DNA of 64,000 nt from Macropodus opercularis (taxonomy: Eukaryota > Chordata > Actinopteri > Anabantiformes > Osphronemidae), in the NCBI GenBank assembly GCA_030770545.1, contig CM061107.1, positions 832,001 to 896,000 on the forward strand, read 5' to 3'. Positions 25,829-39,600 of this stretch are shown here, in pieces; position 1 is the first letter of the stretch, and each line of letters starts with the position of its first letter. The notes under the pieces were generated by a model, which made no database searches, was not told the DNA's origin, and saw nothing but the letters and a program-made list of their open reading frames with translations. The position numbers and the translations under genes were made by a program.

Positions 25829-28191
25829 CAACGGGCAGAAAACACACAAATGAACCAAACAGCATGACAGATACTCAAGCAGAGGAAGAAAACACTGAGG
25901 TTTGCTCCTTTGTGTATGATGCTCATGATCAAGTCATTCATGAATATGACGTCTGTAGTTTAAACCTTTATGCTGATACCATGAAGGGTTAATTTGCTCA
26001 GAAACTATTAAAATTCTAAACTAATATAATGCAGGACTGTTTTGACAGAACCAACTGGGAGATCTTTGAACATCAGGACCTGGAGATGTTCACAGACAGT
26101 GTACTGTGCTACATCAAGAACTGCATAGACACGGTCACAGTGGACAAACGCATCCGGGTCTACCCCAACCAGAAGCCCTGGATGACCCGGAAGGTCCAAC
26201 AGCTGCTGAGGAAGAGGAACAACGCCTACAGGTCTGGCGACAGAGATCTCTACAGCGCAGCCCGAGCCGACTTGAAGAGAGGCATCAGAGAGGCCAGAGC
26301 AGACTACAGGAGGAGGATTGAGGGCCACCTGGACAGTAACAACAGCCGGCAGGTGTGGCAGGACGTCCAGCACCTCACCAACTACAGGACCAACGTCAAA
26401 GCTGCTGAAGGTGACCTCACGCTAGCAGAGGAACTAAATATCTACTTTGCTCGCTTTGAGGTTTCTGCACCTGAAGCGGCGCAGCTACACCACACGGTGC
26501 ACAGCAGCACGATCCTCAGTCTGGAGCGGCACGAGGTGAGATGTACCCTCCGAGCCGTCAACCCGAGGAAGGCGACTGGTCCTGATGGCGTCCCAGGACG
26601 TGTGCTGAGGGACTGTGCAGACGAGCTGACTGAGGTCTTCACAAAGACCTTCAACCGGTCCCTGGCACAGTCCACTGTCCCCCCCTGCCTGAAGTCCTCC
26701 ACCATAGTCCCCCTGCCCAAGAAGCCCCACATCTCCAGCCTCAATGACTACAGACCAATAGCACTCACCCCAGTCGTGATGAAGTGCTTCGAAAAACTGG
26801 TCCGTAGCCACATCACAGCAGCTCTGCCCTCAAGACTCGACCCACACCAGTTTGCTTACAGAGCAAACCGATCCACAGAGGAGCCATAGCAACAGCGCTA
26901 CATGCTGCTCTGTCACACCTGGAGCAGCAGGGCAGCTACGTGAGGATGCTCTTTGTGGATTACAGCTCGGCTTTCAACACCATCCTCCCACACAAGCTGG
27001 TGGCCAAGCTGGAGGACCTGGGGCTCCCACATTCAACCTGCATGTGGATCAGCAGCTTCCTCTCTGGGTGCAGACAGAGAGTCAGAGTAGGCCCCCACAC
27101 ATCCACGGCCCTGAGCCTCAGCACCGGCTCCCCCCAGGGCTGTGTGCTGAGTCCGCTGCTCTACTCGCTCTACACACACGACTGCAGCCCTGTCCATCAC
27201 TGCAACACCATAATAAAGTTTGCAGACGACACTACAGTGGTGGGACTCATCTCTGACAGGGACGAGTCTGCCTACAGAGACGAGGTGGAGCAACTATCGA
27301 CGTGGTGTAGGACCAACAACCTTCTCCTCAACATTTCAAAAACAAAAGAACTCATAATAGACTTCAGGAGGAAAAAGACACACGTTCCACCATTACACAT
27401 CGGCAGGGACTGTGTGGAGAGGGAGGCAGACTTCCGCTTCCTGGGAGTACACATAGAGGAGAGTCTGACCTGGAGCGCAAACACCTCTGAGCTGCTGAAA
27501 AAGGCCCAGCAGAGACTGTAACAACATCACACAAAGACTGTTGGTGTCCTTTTACAGAGCTAGCATAGAAAGTATACTAACATACTGTATATGCATATGG
27601 TTCACCAGCAGCACAGCAGCTCAGAGGAAAGCTCTCCAAGGCGTCATCAACACCGCACAGAAGATTGTTGGCTGCCCTCTCCCCACATTGGAAAACCTAC
27701 ACAGCTCCCGCTGCCTCAGGAAAGCACAGGACATTGTGAAAGACACTTCTCACCCAGGCCACTCCCTGTTTGAACTGCTGCCCTCAGGCAGACGGTACAG
27801 ACTATGCAAGACTAGGACTAACAGACTCAAGCACAGTTGTTATCCCACTTTACTATCCAATCTGAATGCTGCTAAAAAATAATGCAAAACTCAAGTCTGG
27901 ACCAATGCAATGTACGATGTTTGTGTGGGTTTTTAGATGTTTTTTTTACTCTTATTTATTGTTTTAGTTTTTTTTACCTCGTATGAATGATGCACTGTAT
28001 GGAAAGCACCTGTTAAATGACTGGAGAGCACTTTTTTTAAATTTCACTGTACAAGTGACAGCGACAATAAAGAATCTATCTGTCTATATCTATCTAAAAT
28101 ATTAGTCATCATACAATGGACAAGAAAATAATAAATGCAGCTTTCAATATGAACTTTTCCATCCTCAGTGCATGCAGACATTTACGTAGTT
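25829..28191. other. 2.36 kb present in duplicate copy 2 and absent from copy 1
   Basis: In copy 1, GCAGACT is followed directly by ATAGGAAGAA. In copy 2 the same two sequences are separated by this interval. It consists of about 200 bases of unknown sequence, the LINE (26029-28097) and about 95 bases more. The LINE alone does not account for the whole difference, so either copy 1 also lost about 290 bases or a larger unit was inserted. Confidence 0.8.
26029..28097 (+). mobile_element. 5'-truncated, frame-broken L2/Maui-like LINE (reverse transcriptase)
   Basis: Three consecutive open stretches (26029-26889, 26940-27521, 27541-27882) give most of the second half of a non-LTR retrotransposon polyprotein. 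Visible reverse-transcriptase motifs in order are ATGPDGVPGRVL, LNDYRPIALTP, LFVDYSSAFNTI (first catalytic Asp), TGSPQGCVLSPLLYS and KFADDTTVV (catalytic FADD box), then a C-terminal region ending near 27882. The 3' UTR ends with an AATAAAG and a degenerate TCTA repeat, as in fish L2-clade elements. The upstream endonuclease is missing, which fits 5' truncation during target-primed insertion. The frame is broken by an apparent one-base loss near 26880 and a second break near 27518-27540, so the copy is inactive. Confidence 0.9.
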
Positions 28192-28553
28192 ATAGGAAGA
28201 AAGGACAAATCATCACATCAAAGAGCAGATGCAGAGAGGAACAACTTTTGCACGGAGGAACCAGTTGTGACAAGCCCATCAACAAGTTTCCTACATTAAG
28301 TCTGTCAAACCTTTCAACGGCTGTTCTGGAGAAAGAGCGTTAAGGAATGATTCTGGGGAGTAACTCAGTGTTACTGTTGTTCATCGTATGTTTCCTAAGA
28401 ACCATTGTCACAACATCTGATTCTGTGGAAGTTCAACTGATGAGCAGATGGGCAGCTTCCAAGGTTTTAAACCCGTCACAAAAACGTTTTTAGGACAATA
28501 CTGCTGAACGTTAAAGTTCAACGACAAAACTTACGCTATGTTTACACCAAACC
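28192..28553. repeat. Duplicated segment, copy 2, right part
   Basis: Matches 24559-24920 over the same 362-base length with scattered substitutions. The match ends at TTTACACCAAACC in both copies and the sequences after it differ. Confidence 0.9.
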
Positions 28554-31500
28554 CCAACTGAACTAACACAAAAAGGGAGGACGTACAGGCAAAGCCTTAG
28601 AGACCCTGCTAGACAGTGGAAAAGGGTGAACCCAGTAAAAGTAGGCTGCAAACCAAAGAAGAAACAACTAAACTCCAGCTGTCCTTGGTCTCTGAAGGCA
28701 GACGTTACCCTACAAATATGAGGCTAACGGCATAGACTCCTCTCCTCACTCCTAGAATTCATTATGAAGATAAAGCAAGTGAAAATGAAAACACGTTCCA
28801 CGTTAAAATCAGATTTTAAGTAGAGCATGTACTGATGAGGGAATTTATTCAATGATGTTCAATTGTGAATATTGTGAAGAGTAAAGATTAAACACTTGAT
28901 AATACTTCATGTTGACATTTATATCAAGGGAAACAAAAGCATTAACAATATTTCATTATGAACCAAACAAAATGTTTGAACACTCGAGTCATGTGACAGG
29001 AAACATTGAAGTTCTGGTCACTTCCATTTAGTTTATCTTTGAAATTCCACACGCTCATGTCCACACTTTCTAAATGTATGCTGATGAAATCTGCATGACC
29101 TTCATCTCTAGTAACTGAGGAAGGTCAAACAGACCAGAACGCTGAGTTCATATTCAGGCTGAGGTGTGTGGGAGCTTCTTGGTTCTGATTTTCTGTCTGA
29201 CTTGATTTTCAGCATAAAGTTTTGAAAAAATATGTTTTGATTTTCACAACTTAAACTCATTAAAACTGAATTCAGATCCTGTGGATTCGAATTTGTTTGA
29301 AAATGTAATATTTCACTTTGAATGCGATTAATTTCAGTTTTGTGTTCATAATCAAATCGTCAGAGCTGTTATTACACATGTTACACAGCTCCATTAGCAT
29401 TTTTAATTCATTTGTAGAAATATTAGCAGAACTATTCTGCAAACTAAGTCTGGTTTCAGCGCCTGAGAGATTAACACACACACAGGATAAACAGTCTCTG
29501 GAACGGCAGCAGCTCAGGGCACCAGGCCGTCAGGCAGCTATTGATAACACCACATACTTATCTCTGCTGTTAACACTAAACTGGTCCGACACACCTTCCT
29601 CTCCTCCTCCACCTTCATTGGAAGAAAACAATGCTTTTCTTCCATTGATGAAATTGTTTTACAGCAGAAAGTGAGAAAATGTTAGTAGTGTACTAGAAGA
29701 GGAAGTGGCTTCAAAGCCTTCAAGCTTCAGTAGTTCAGCAATGACCTGATGGATGGAGAGAAGGACGAATACTGTAGCTTTGAACAAACTTGGATTTAAC
29801 CCTCAACACCACCAGCAGGTTAAACTTCACATTGTCCGTCTGTCGTGGAACCAGACACAGATCTGCTCTTCTGTTCTACCCCAGAGTTCTGGGTATCAGC
29901 AGGTTTGGAAACTTGATCTTTGGCCACATATGTTGAATTGGTTAAAATTATTTGGTTAGATTCAGAGAAAAGATAAAGGTTGGATCCAGAATAGAAAACA
30001 TAAAAGAAGCTCACAGAGCCAACAAGCTGCACATCAAAATAACCAACATCTTAATAAATTCAGCATCAGTTCACAGACGAGTTCATAATATTACTAATAA
30101 TAATTTAATCCACCTCAGAAACATCACTCCAGACTTCAGGCCAGTTTTAATTAGCATTTTCCCTTTGCACAACAGAAATTAATCATAAACCTGCAAGAAG
30201 AAAACACACGTCATCATTTAGTTTGAATAAACACTGGAACATGTTGAGAATTCAGTCGATGAAGAAAAGGAATAAAACTAATGAATACAACTGTTTTCTA
30301 GCAAATGAAACGTTTCATGAAAAAGCGTCCTTTTAAAACTTTACATCCACTCAGTCATAATCATTTCACATTTCCTGTTCCTCACAAACTCTCATCTCTC
30401 TTATCTATAATTTCTGGTTTCTTCTCTCCCATAATTGTGACCCAGGGCATGAGGACACAGAGCGATGGGCTCCAGTCTAGTTGCTCTTTTCTCCTTCCTC
30501 CCTCTCTTCCCCGTTCGTCTGACATGGATCTGTTTAGTCGCCTTCTTTCTGTATTCTCCCCATTTTCTGCCTCAGTGGCTCCTCACAACCACAGACAGCA
30601 TTGGCATGTACTGAGCACTGCACTGTAAAAACTGTCCCGTCCACCCGGACAAACAGCTTTAGTCACAGAGGCCTGAATGTGTGTAGGGCTGAGAAGATGT
30701 AGCTTTAAGACATGAGGGAAAACTGCTACTAATTAAATTCCTCCGGACTTGTTGTACGTGTGCTGAAAAGCTGTCAGTAAAACTCGGATTCAAGTTTCAA
30801 ATTGCAGAAAGAGCCTGAAAGAGACTCGATGAGACGACGCTCAGGGTATCGAATAAAGACGTTCTACTCCTGCAACAACACAAACACTCATAATGAAGAA
30901 GTGACCACACACAAAGTGATTGTGATTGAGAAAAGCATCTGCACCAATAGATTAGAAGTGAACACGTTGGTCTTTATCTGAGCTGCAGGACATTGTGTTC
31001 ATTCAGAAGTAAAGCAGACACAGGGAGGATAAAGAGGCTGGAGGAACATGGACCCATTTTCAAGTTTTAAAAGGTACCCTCAGTAAAAGGAGTTCGAGGT
31101 GCACATCAATACAAAAGCATTTTCACAGCGCAGGGACTGATCGAACAGCAACTGATGGAAGGAGCTGCTGCTTTTCATCGGCTGAATTGTTCATTTGCAG
31201 GAGGGTGAAACGCGAGGACGCAGGCTTGTTTGTGCAGGTGTGTTGATCAGCGCCGTTACCACAAGCAGCACAAGATGAAATGTTAAAGATCCCAGAGAGA
31301 ATAATAGCAGTGATTACAGCAACTCACTCCTTCTGCCAGAAAACGACTTTTTACTGGTGATAGTGATCTGCTACACACAACAGGACGACAGACAACGCTC
31401 TCAGAAACCTAAAGCCCTTAAACAACACTGTGATCCAAGAGATGCCAACGGAAAACAAGCCTTTTATTTTTGGGGGTCTACAAACATTTTACTTTCAAAA

Positions 31501-33870
31501 GCGTTTTTCACAAACCAAAAATTTCTCAGGTTGTGAATGTGACCTAAATGCTGCTCGTTGCTCGTTTCAGATTATTAAACAGAGGAAAACAGAACTAAAG
31601 CTGCTAAAGGACAGACTGCTCCTCATCAGGACGCCTGACACAACCCGTCCCACCTGACTGTAAATAATGGCCTAACAAAGTCAGTGCAGTGTTTAAAAGG
31701 CTTCTGTCTGCGCTGGCGTGACATTTATTTAGTTCCACTGAGAGTCAACCTGGGTTCAACGCTGAGGCACCACACTTTACTTTGCCTCTACATGCTGGGA
31801 TATGAGAACTAAAGACGTCTCAGCGGTTTGAGAATAAGATGATAAATCGCCAACGGCCTCCACTGGGACAAACCAGCGTTTTCCTGTTTCCCTTTACTTC
31901 TCTGTCCTTTTCTCAGAGCCTTCCTCTTCACGTTCATTAGGTCTCTTGGTCTTTTTCCATATCCCTGCCTCCCTCAGCCAATCAAACGCGACATTTAAGA
32001 AACGCTCTCGACTCTGCCTGAAAGAAAATCCCCCCTTGGCTGCAAGCGTCTGCCGTCAAGGCTGAAGTTTTCTCAAACAAGGGCGAGTGAACTGTCCCCA
32101 CAAAGAACAGCAGCAGGATGGATGGACAGAGAGGAGGACGAGGGGAGGGAAGGGACGAAGGGTCTCTGTGCCGCCCTTCATGGCACCTGCAGTGTGTTTA
32201 AGGATTAAACTGTGTGAGTTAATCCAGTCACGGTTTCACCTTTGTCAGCCTCACAGTCCACATGAAACATGTGACCGTCCTAAGCGACATCGGCTGGTTT
32301 TAAAGACCACGTCAACTCTACCTTTGATTTTACTCAGAGACAGATTCTGTTTACATGAGGTTCACTAAAAGATTTAAACAGAGAGACTTGTTCATAACTG
32401 TTACATCTTTAGTTTTAGCTTGAAGCTGCTTTTAAGTGCACAACACAACATGTATATTATAGAATCATGAAAAGTTCTATTCTTTAAAGGAAAGTCTGTT
32501 TAGTCACTGATATAAAATTCAGCACCGGCTTTATACGCAGCCTTAGTCCATCCACTGGGACGGTTGAACTCCAAAGCCGCTTTTTAAATATTCGGAGCTT
32601 CCTCCATTGCGTCAGTGCGGGTCGGTTCTTCCGGTTGAGCCTTTGAGGTGCACAGTTACAGAAGTGGATCGATTAGAAGCAAAGTGCTTTTTCCAAGTAC
32701 TGTCAAACCGATCCCGACTCGCCCACCTCTCCCCGGAAGCCCGCTCCTCACCCACCTCTCTGCTGCCTCGCCTGATCAACCCCGACAACGGCATTCACTA
32801 CTCATTAGGAAAGTTAGCAGAGAACGCGGAGCACGGCGAGCCTCAGGCAAAGGTGGGCAGAGAGGACATTCAAGACCGTTTAACGGCGACGATGCACTCG
32901 CACACACTGATGCAAATTAGACTCACTTGAACTTTTTAAGACTAAGATAAGAAGGCGAAAATCAGAAGCGATGGTTGAAGAGGCCACTGAACAGCAAAGT
33001 TATGACGAGCACACATTTCACTAAGTGCAGATCATGTAGATTGTGGTTTAGAACAATGGCTCGAAGAAAAGAACCTGGATTAAATGATGCAACGTGACAT
33101 TTACTGGGTGAATGACTTTGCAGGTTGAGATATGATTTAGCCTCTGACGTCCACTCGGTTACAGGACTCTCTCTCTTTTATTTCAGTATTTGGCTCCATG
33201 TTCTGATGGTGTGTTGTCCTCATCAGATTGGAACCAGACTTGATGAACCTGCTCACACCTGGATGCAGCTGTGGGTCTGTATGGGTACGTTTCCTCTTTA
33301 GTGTTAATTCTGCATTTGCCTCTAGAGAACACAACTATTGATGCCTTTCGTGTGGCTTAGTTCCCACTCGGGTCTAGCAGCATTGTCTCAGGCTGTCGGA
33401 TGCATGTGAAGAGATTAAGCACACACACAAGTCACGGCCGCCCAGGACACAGTCGGCTCTGCAGAGCAGAACAAACCCTGCAAATGAATTATTGATTATT
33501 ACACCCAGGCCTGAGCTCGGTGTGTTTACTCCCTCTGAAGTTCACTAATCCTCCGCTGAGCACTCAACTCTTCGGTTTCATTTCATCCTTACATCATAAA
33601 TAAACATGATGTTCCAACTGGTTATGACTGGTGTATTTTGATCATCATCCCACAGTGCAGTGGTCAGTATCTAGCGCAGGAGATTCAAGATTCACTCATG
33701 CGCTTGGGGACGACGGCTGGTTCTGGAATAGGTTGAGTAGTTTGGGAGGAACCGATAGATGAAACAGTGACTAAATGTGAGGAGACTGGAGCTGGCAACG
33801 AAGAAGATCCAAGCAGACACTTAAATGCTAATGTGAGCGAGATGAAGCTGTGACACACATTCAGCAAAGG

Positions 33871-33871
<1 letters not shown>

Positions 33872-33911
<40 letters not shown>
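33872..33911. repeat. (CA)n microsatellite, about 20 units
   Basis: Uninterrupted CA dinucleotide run in intergenic DNA. Confidence 0.97.
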
Positions 33912-33912
<1 letters not shown>

Positions 33913-36900
33913 CACCGAGATAATATGACACAATTTAACTCAGCACCACAACAAAAGGACGACAGCGGAAACACACACGCAGTAGCTGCTGTACTTTCAT
34001 TTGTGAAGTTTTGAAGAAGACAACTATAAACCTTAGCTCCTTCCTCTGCGTTGAAGCTAAGCCACCATTAGCCGTTAGCGCTCTCTGTACCAGACAACAC
34101 CACTTCCTGGCTCATGGGTCCAGTCTCAGTCTGAGGGAATATAGACGTGAAACGAATTAAAACCCAGTCTCTGAGGCAACATCACATGCAAGACGAGAGG
34201 AAGCAGGGGACGTGACTGGCTACGACCAAGACGACAGATCAACCTTTCAGTACACACACGTCTTCACAGCAAAGAAAGCAGCCTCTCAAAATCCAAATAT
34301 GTTCAATGTAATTCACACTGCACCAAAACACATGGACTAAGTTCTCTGAAAATTCTGAAAAGAAACATTTCTCCAAATGAATTTCTCACAGAAATAATTC
34401 TTTCAAAAGCAGCAGAGTGTGTGATTACTACGGAGGGTTGTTTTTGCCGTGTCTGCATTTCTGTATTTATTTCCTCTGACTTCCAGTGGCACAAACAAAG
34501 GCTCAGCAAATGTTTCATAAGTTAGAGATACTGTGGAAATGTAATAAGCTTTCTGACATTAAAAATGTGTGCGTGCCAGGAACAGCCACTGTATTCGCTG
34601 AAAGGAACAAAACATCTTAAAGCCTTCATTTTAATAAAGATAAGTCTGTTGAATTAACGGCCAAAGCTCGTTAAAAACCACTCAGCAGAACACAGAAACC
34701 ACACCGGACCCTCAGCACACAAATTAAAAAAACGCTCACGCTGTAATGAAAACAAACAAGCTCTCAGCTCACACCAGGAGATTTAAATGTTTCATACTGT
34801 AATGAAATCCAGACTGTAGCTGGTCCAACCTCCGACTCTCAACGCTTCTCCTGGTTATTCCTGTGTTTGAAGCAGCCGTCAGTCAGAGTCATTATCTACA
34901 GGAAGCAGTTCTTTACCTCGTCTGATGTTGAACTCTAAGTAGAAATTACATCATCAGTTTGTGTGTAGAAATGTGTGTGTTTGAGTGTTTGGACTTGTTC
35001 AGTGTTACGACCTCTGACCTCATCTCCTCTCCCTGAAACACAGACTTAAGCGAACGTCGGTTTGCCCCAGTTTGTTCCTCAGTCAGTCAGCGTCTCAGGC
35101 AGAACTTCCTCAGCTCAACAACAGAGCAGAATGGATGAGTCCAAAGCTGAAAACTAAACACACTCTGCTCTCCCCTACACACGACTAACCACGGAGCTTC
35201 GTACAGTCCTTTCTGTGCCGCACGGGGGAATCGAGCAGTATCACAGCGCCACCACATGACAAGATGCTTCGGCTCGTCTCTGCTTGCACACAATGAAACG
35301 TCAGGATGACAAAGAAACGGTGAGTGTGTGTTTGTGGTGATTGTAAACCTGCAGCTGGTGAAAGGACTGATAAAAAAATAACTATTTATTGGGAGCGAGT
35401 AGAGGCAGAAAAAAAATAAGACCAAGATGAAGCCAGAGATCTGCTTGTCTGTAAAAAATTGATTTCAAGGCAGCAGGCAATGCCTAAAGCAAGTTTGGCT
35501 TTAAATGATTAATTTTTCCACAGGAGGACTGTGTGTGTGCAGCCACGGCAGCTTGGCTACACAAACACAAAGTGCTTATAGGTGCAGCCGCGCAGATACA
35601 CATGTACCACACGCGTGAACATGCGTCAGCCGCACAGAATCAGTTTGTCTGTGTCAAGACTCATAATAAAGCGACACCTTTCGGTTGCAGGACGTTTAAC
35701 ATGCTTTTAACAAGCGGCCACTGTAATCCAGCTCACATACTCTGCTCAGGTCATATTTATATTCTGTGGCTCTACTGTTTTACAGCAGGTCTGAAGGCAG
35801 AACTAGTAATAAATGCTCACATGTTCCAATCACATATGGGCAGACTGTCAAAGCGTCCAGATACTTCTGGGCACAGTTTGTTATTTCTTGTCAGTCTCAC
35901 TGAGCCACTGTATTTCCACATTTCAACCTCTGCTGTCAGCAGGGCATCATGCATCCAGCCTTCCACACATCTCAGCTGCTCATCTCCTTGATTTGTCAGT
36001 CTCTCTGTCTGACTGACTGAGCAGGCTCTTCCTCAGGAGGGAACCTACTTTTTCATGCGTAAAACCTCATGGGGGACAGATTTCAGTGTTGCGCGTTAAA
36101 TTATTGATGAAGTGTCCCTGGTTTCTCATACTCTCCCCCGAGGCGTCATGCAGATAGAAACCTGAAACCTCTGAGGACGGCATCTGCATCCCAACACGCT
36201 GTGGCGTTGCAGACATACAACCAACTGCTGGTACGAACCGTCCGTCTGGTTTAAACTTGACAGCGTCCACTCACACAAGCTTCACTCTAACGCAGCGTCG
36301 AGTCTACGAGACAGAAAATTAGCTCTGCATGTAGGAAAGACCTCAGTCATACAGAGTAAAACAGACACACTAATGAGTAGAACTCATCCCTTTGACAGGA
36401 TCAGCTGTTTCAAGTTTCCACAGTGCCCCCTAGAGGCACAACACCGATGTTACACAGAGCAAAGCTCCGTTGGCTGTTGTCAGGTGGATCAGCTGAAACG
36501 TGGCGTCTGGAGCTCAGCACAGCACTTTCAGGGCTTCACAGCCCTGCTGCTTTACAACCTGCCTTTGGGAGAACTACGTCCTCTACATCCACCTCGTCAG
36601 GCTTCTAATCATCGGTGGCCTGTGTCAGTCTATGATAAATGCTCGTTGTCTTTATCTTAATTTCAGAGGGGCTTAAGCTGACGTCACCTGGTGGCTAATT
36701 TGAAACGTAGAGTGTCAGTACCTCGGTCCAGGCTGACACAGGCTGCTGCATGAAGTTAGTGTGGTTTGGCTTTTAACTGGTAAAGGCGTCAGCAACAACA
36801 CATGGTTTGACCGTATCACCGGCTACACAGACTAAATTTAAATGGACTCCTTCCACACCTTTAATCAGTCGCCTTGTTTCTTTTGAACATCTGGTTCTCT

Positions 36901-38856
36901 CACTCAGCCCAAGTAGTTTCCATACACGTCTAGCGTTCCCACGTTTCCCACTGCAGCATTGATGTGCTTTGTGTGACCCTCTGGGATGGTGGTGAGCATG
37001 TGTGTTGTTAAGACAGGCTACCTGCAGAGCCCCAGCAGGGGGCACATGCTAATCTACATCCTGTCTAGTTGATGTGAACAACTACAGCAATCATGGACAC
37101 GTATGTTCTGGGTATTGCTGTGTTTGCTCTCTGTCCTAGTTCCACATATGAACTGTCACTGTAAGATCCACAGAATTATTTCCTATATTATAAAAGCTCA
37201 ATGTAACCAAATACACCAGTGTCATGCGCTTGAATTACAAGGTAATGTTTTAAATAGATGTTATTTCAAATGAAAGATGCGAATAAAAATGATTAATGTC
37301 ACAGGAATATAGACAATTATAAGAAAGTCAAATCAGTTTTTTGACTAAAAGATCACACGTTAACAGACAAATGTGCTGAAACTGGTCAGAGAACTTCTGG
37401 AAGCCAATAAAATCTGGTGTAGAACGTAAATGACAGACGCGGAGCAGCAGGAAAGACAAGGAATCCTTTAGTGTATGAATAATGGAGGCTTTGGAGACAC
37501 TTTGACAGGGTGTCAAAACATGTTACCTTCAATTCACCTAAAGTTTAAGTCTCACTGCCAAAGAAACATCAGCTCAGTTTCCTTCATCGTCATCCTGGAA
37601 GATGACAACCAGTCAAAGGAGAGAGCAGCCGGTCATTTCAAACCAAATGAACACAACTCGTGCAGGTTGGTTTCAGTGCTCGTCCAACTGCTTCCTCACT
37701 CTGAGCGGTTTCACCTAACCTGTAGTTAGGTCTTAATTATTGCTTTGGCCCTTTTAAAAACTGATGGTTGTTTATCCATTACTGACAGTTTCAACCATGA
37801 TATTCCTTAAACGTTTGTACTTTAGATGCAGTATTTGACCAGATGTTGTAGGAATGTGATGGACGCTCTGAGCTCGGACACAGAGGGACAGAACCTCCAA
37901 GGCTGCTCACATGAACACACATCGCTGCATAACGCCAGTCCAGACCCACAGACACTTTAATGAGCTGCTGTAGAATTCAGCAGACATCAATGTGAGCAAA
38001 TCAATGTCACTGCAGCACCACATACACAAATCACACCGCTATTACAACCGCAGCTCCAGAGTTAGCTTCTCCGACCTCAAACTAAAAATGAAGGACTAAA
38101 TATCGAGCCGCGTCTCGGAACAGCTGCTGAAACCATCATGATGTTTGTTTTTACGCACCCTGTGGTGTTTTCATACAAGCTCAGCTAACGTTACAGCAGC
38201 TTTTACCAACACAGTGTGAACGAAAGTCTGACAAACAGAGCCGTGCTTTTCTGGTAATCAATGCTGATTCTATCCAACACAACCGTTTACTTGTGTCACC
38301 AATAAACTACAGCCCAGGAAACCATGAATATTAGGGAGCAAAAAATAACATCAGGCATAAGATCCAAACCTGACAGATGATCCATATTAGGACCATCATG
38401 TCAAGGAGAGTCATTAATCCCAAGATGTGCTTTGTCTCACTATGATGGACATGTTCAAACCACAAATTCAAGCAGAGAAATGTGGTGATTCAATTAAACC
38501 TGTTAAGTGGATGCTGGGACAACTGAACACAGATCGTGTGTTTAAGGGCTGATGGACACAAAATCAAACAAAAGGAGGGGAGTGAATCAGCAAACATATA
38601 AAGAAATATGACTGCAGTCAATATAAATTTGGTGTTAGAGCTGCCTCAAAAAAGCAAATTGTCGCTTCAGGATCCCAGCTCAAAAATTTCACTTTTACTC
38701 AGAACTCAAACGCGTCGTTTTGGAGGCAGACAGCATCTCATTCACAGCTGCAGACTGTCAGCAGGTTTCAAGCTCATCACCAGAACAGTTTTCAGTCGCC
38801 CTGCTGCCGTTAACGAACCTTCAACACAGACCGAGCCCATGTGGCGAACACAAGAA

Positions 38857-38952
38857 GAACCGCAGCCGTGAGCCAGAACCGCAGCCATGAGCCAGAACCG
38901 CAGCCACACCACATTCAGAACCGCAGCCATGAGCCAGAACTACAGCCACACC
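38857..38952. repeat. Minisatellite, 19-bp unit, about five copies
   Basis: The unit GAACCGCAGCCATGAGCCA is repeated with small changes. The third and fifth copies carry a CACACCA ending in place of ATGAGCCA. Confidence 0.9.
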
Positions 38953-39239
38953 AGGGCCCAGTGTGTCCAGGTACCTGTAGAGGAGCTTAGCAGCTTCATG
39001 TGAGCCTCGTCTCCGCTGGTTCTGGCATCTCCTCGGTGTCAGTCTGGGCCTGTAGACTGAACACAGTCTTGGTTCGGCTCGGACTGCGTCACCTAAACAA
39101 CAGTGATGTTTATCAGGTACATTTATGAAACCAGCGTAATCACCCAACTCTAAACACGTCACGGATCCAGTTTTCCCCTGAAGAAAATCTTCTCGTGGTC
39201 TTTGCTTCTGCATTTTGTTCCTGAATCATATCTGACATT

Positions 39240-39600
39240 GACCCAACTGACGGCGCTAAACGCCGTCGAGCGTCTCCGTCACTGCGCTGCTTTGTGTCTG
39301 TTCATTCAGCTTAGACAGCGACTAAAGTTAATGTTGTTACTCCTTCATCGTTAGCACTGATGTTCACGTTTTACTATGAAGATGCCTCAGATGACGTAGT
39401 GAGGAGTTAGCGCTGGAAGCTAATGTTAGCACGCTAGCTAGCCCGTTCTTATGCTAGCACGCTAGCCCCTACTTTAAGCTACTTAGCGTTTGCCAGCGGT
39501 ACCTCTGGGTTGATTCCCGTCTCTGTTCTGCCTGCTTTGTGGTTTAGGTTCTGTTCAGTTGAGGACATGGACCCAGCAGCTAAGACCGGCACCGCGGGCC
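39240..39600. promoter_or_regulatory. Possible promoter-like block with GCTAGC/GTTAGC motifs
   Basis: The block is relatively CpG-rich and has clustered TTAGC/GCTAGC elements, a composition also seen upstream of wapl here. A minus-strand 130-codon frame begins just to its left (39213) and plus-strand sequence to its right has splice-like signals, but neither frame resembles a known protein. If it is a promoter it may drive noncoding transcripts in the grid1-atoh1c interval. Confidence 0.2.

Noticed and set aside
26485..26811. Minus-strand frames over the LINE
   Set aside because: Shadows of the reverse-transcriptase frame.
33685..33933. Minus-strand frame with a Val-Cys repeat
   Set aside because: Translation of the CA microsatellite.
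38821..39213. 130-codon minus-strand frame as a protein gene
   Set aside because: Its C-terminal part is translated minisatellite and the rest resembles nothing known.
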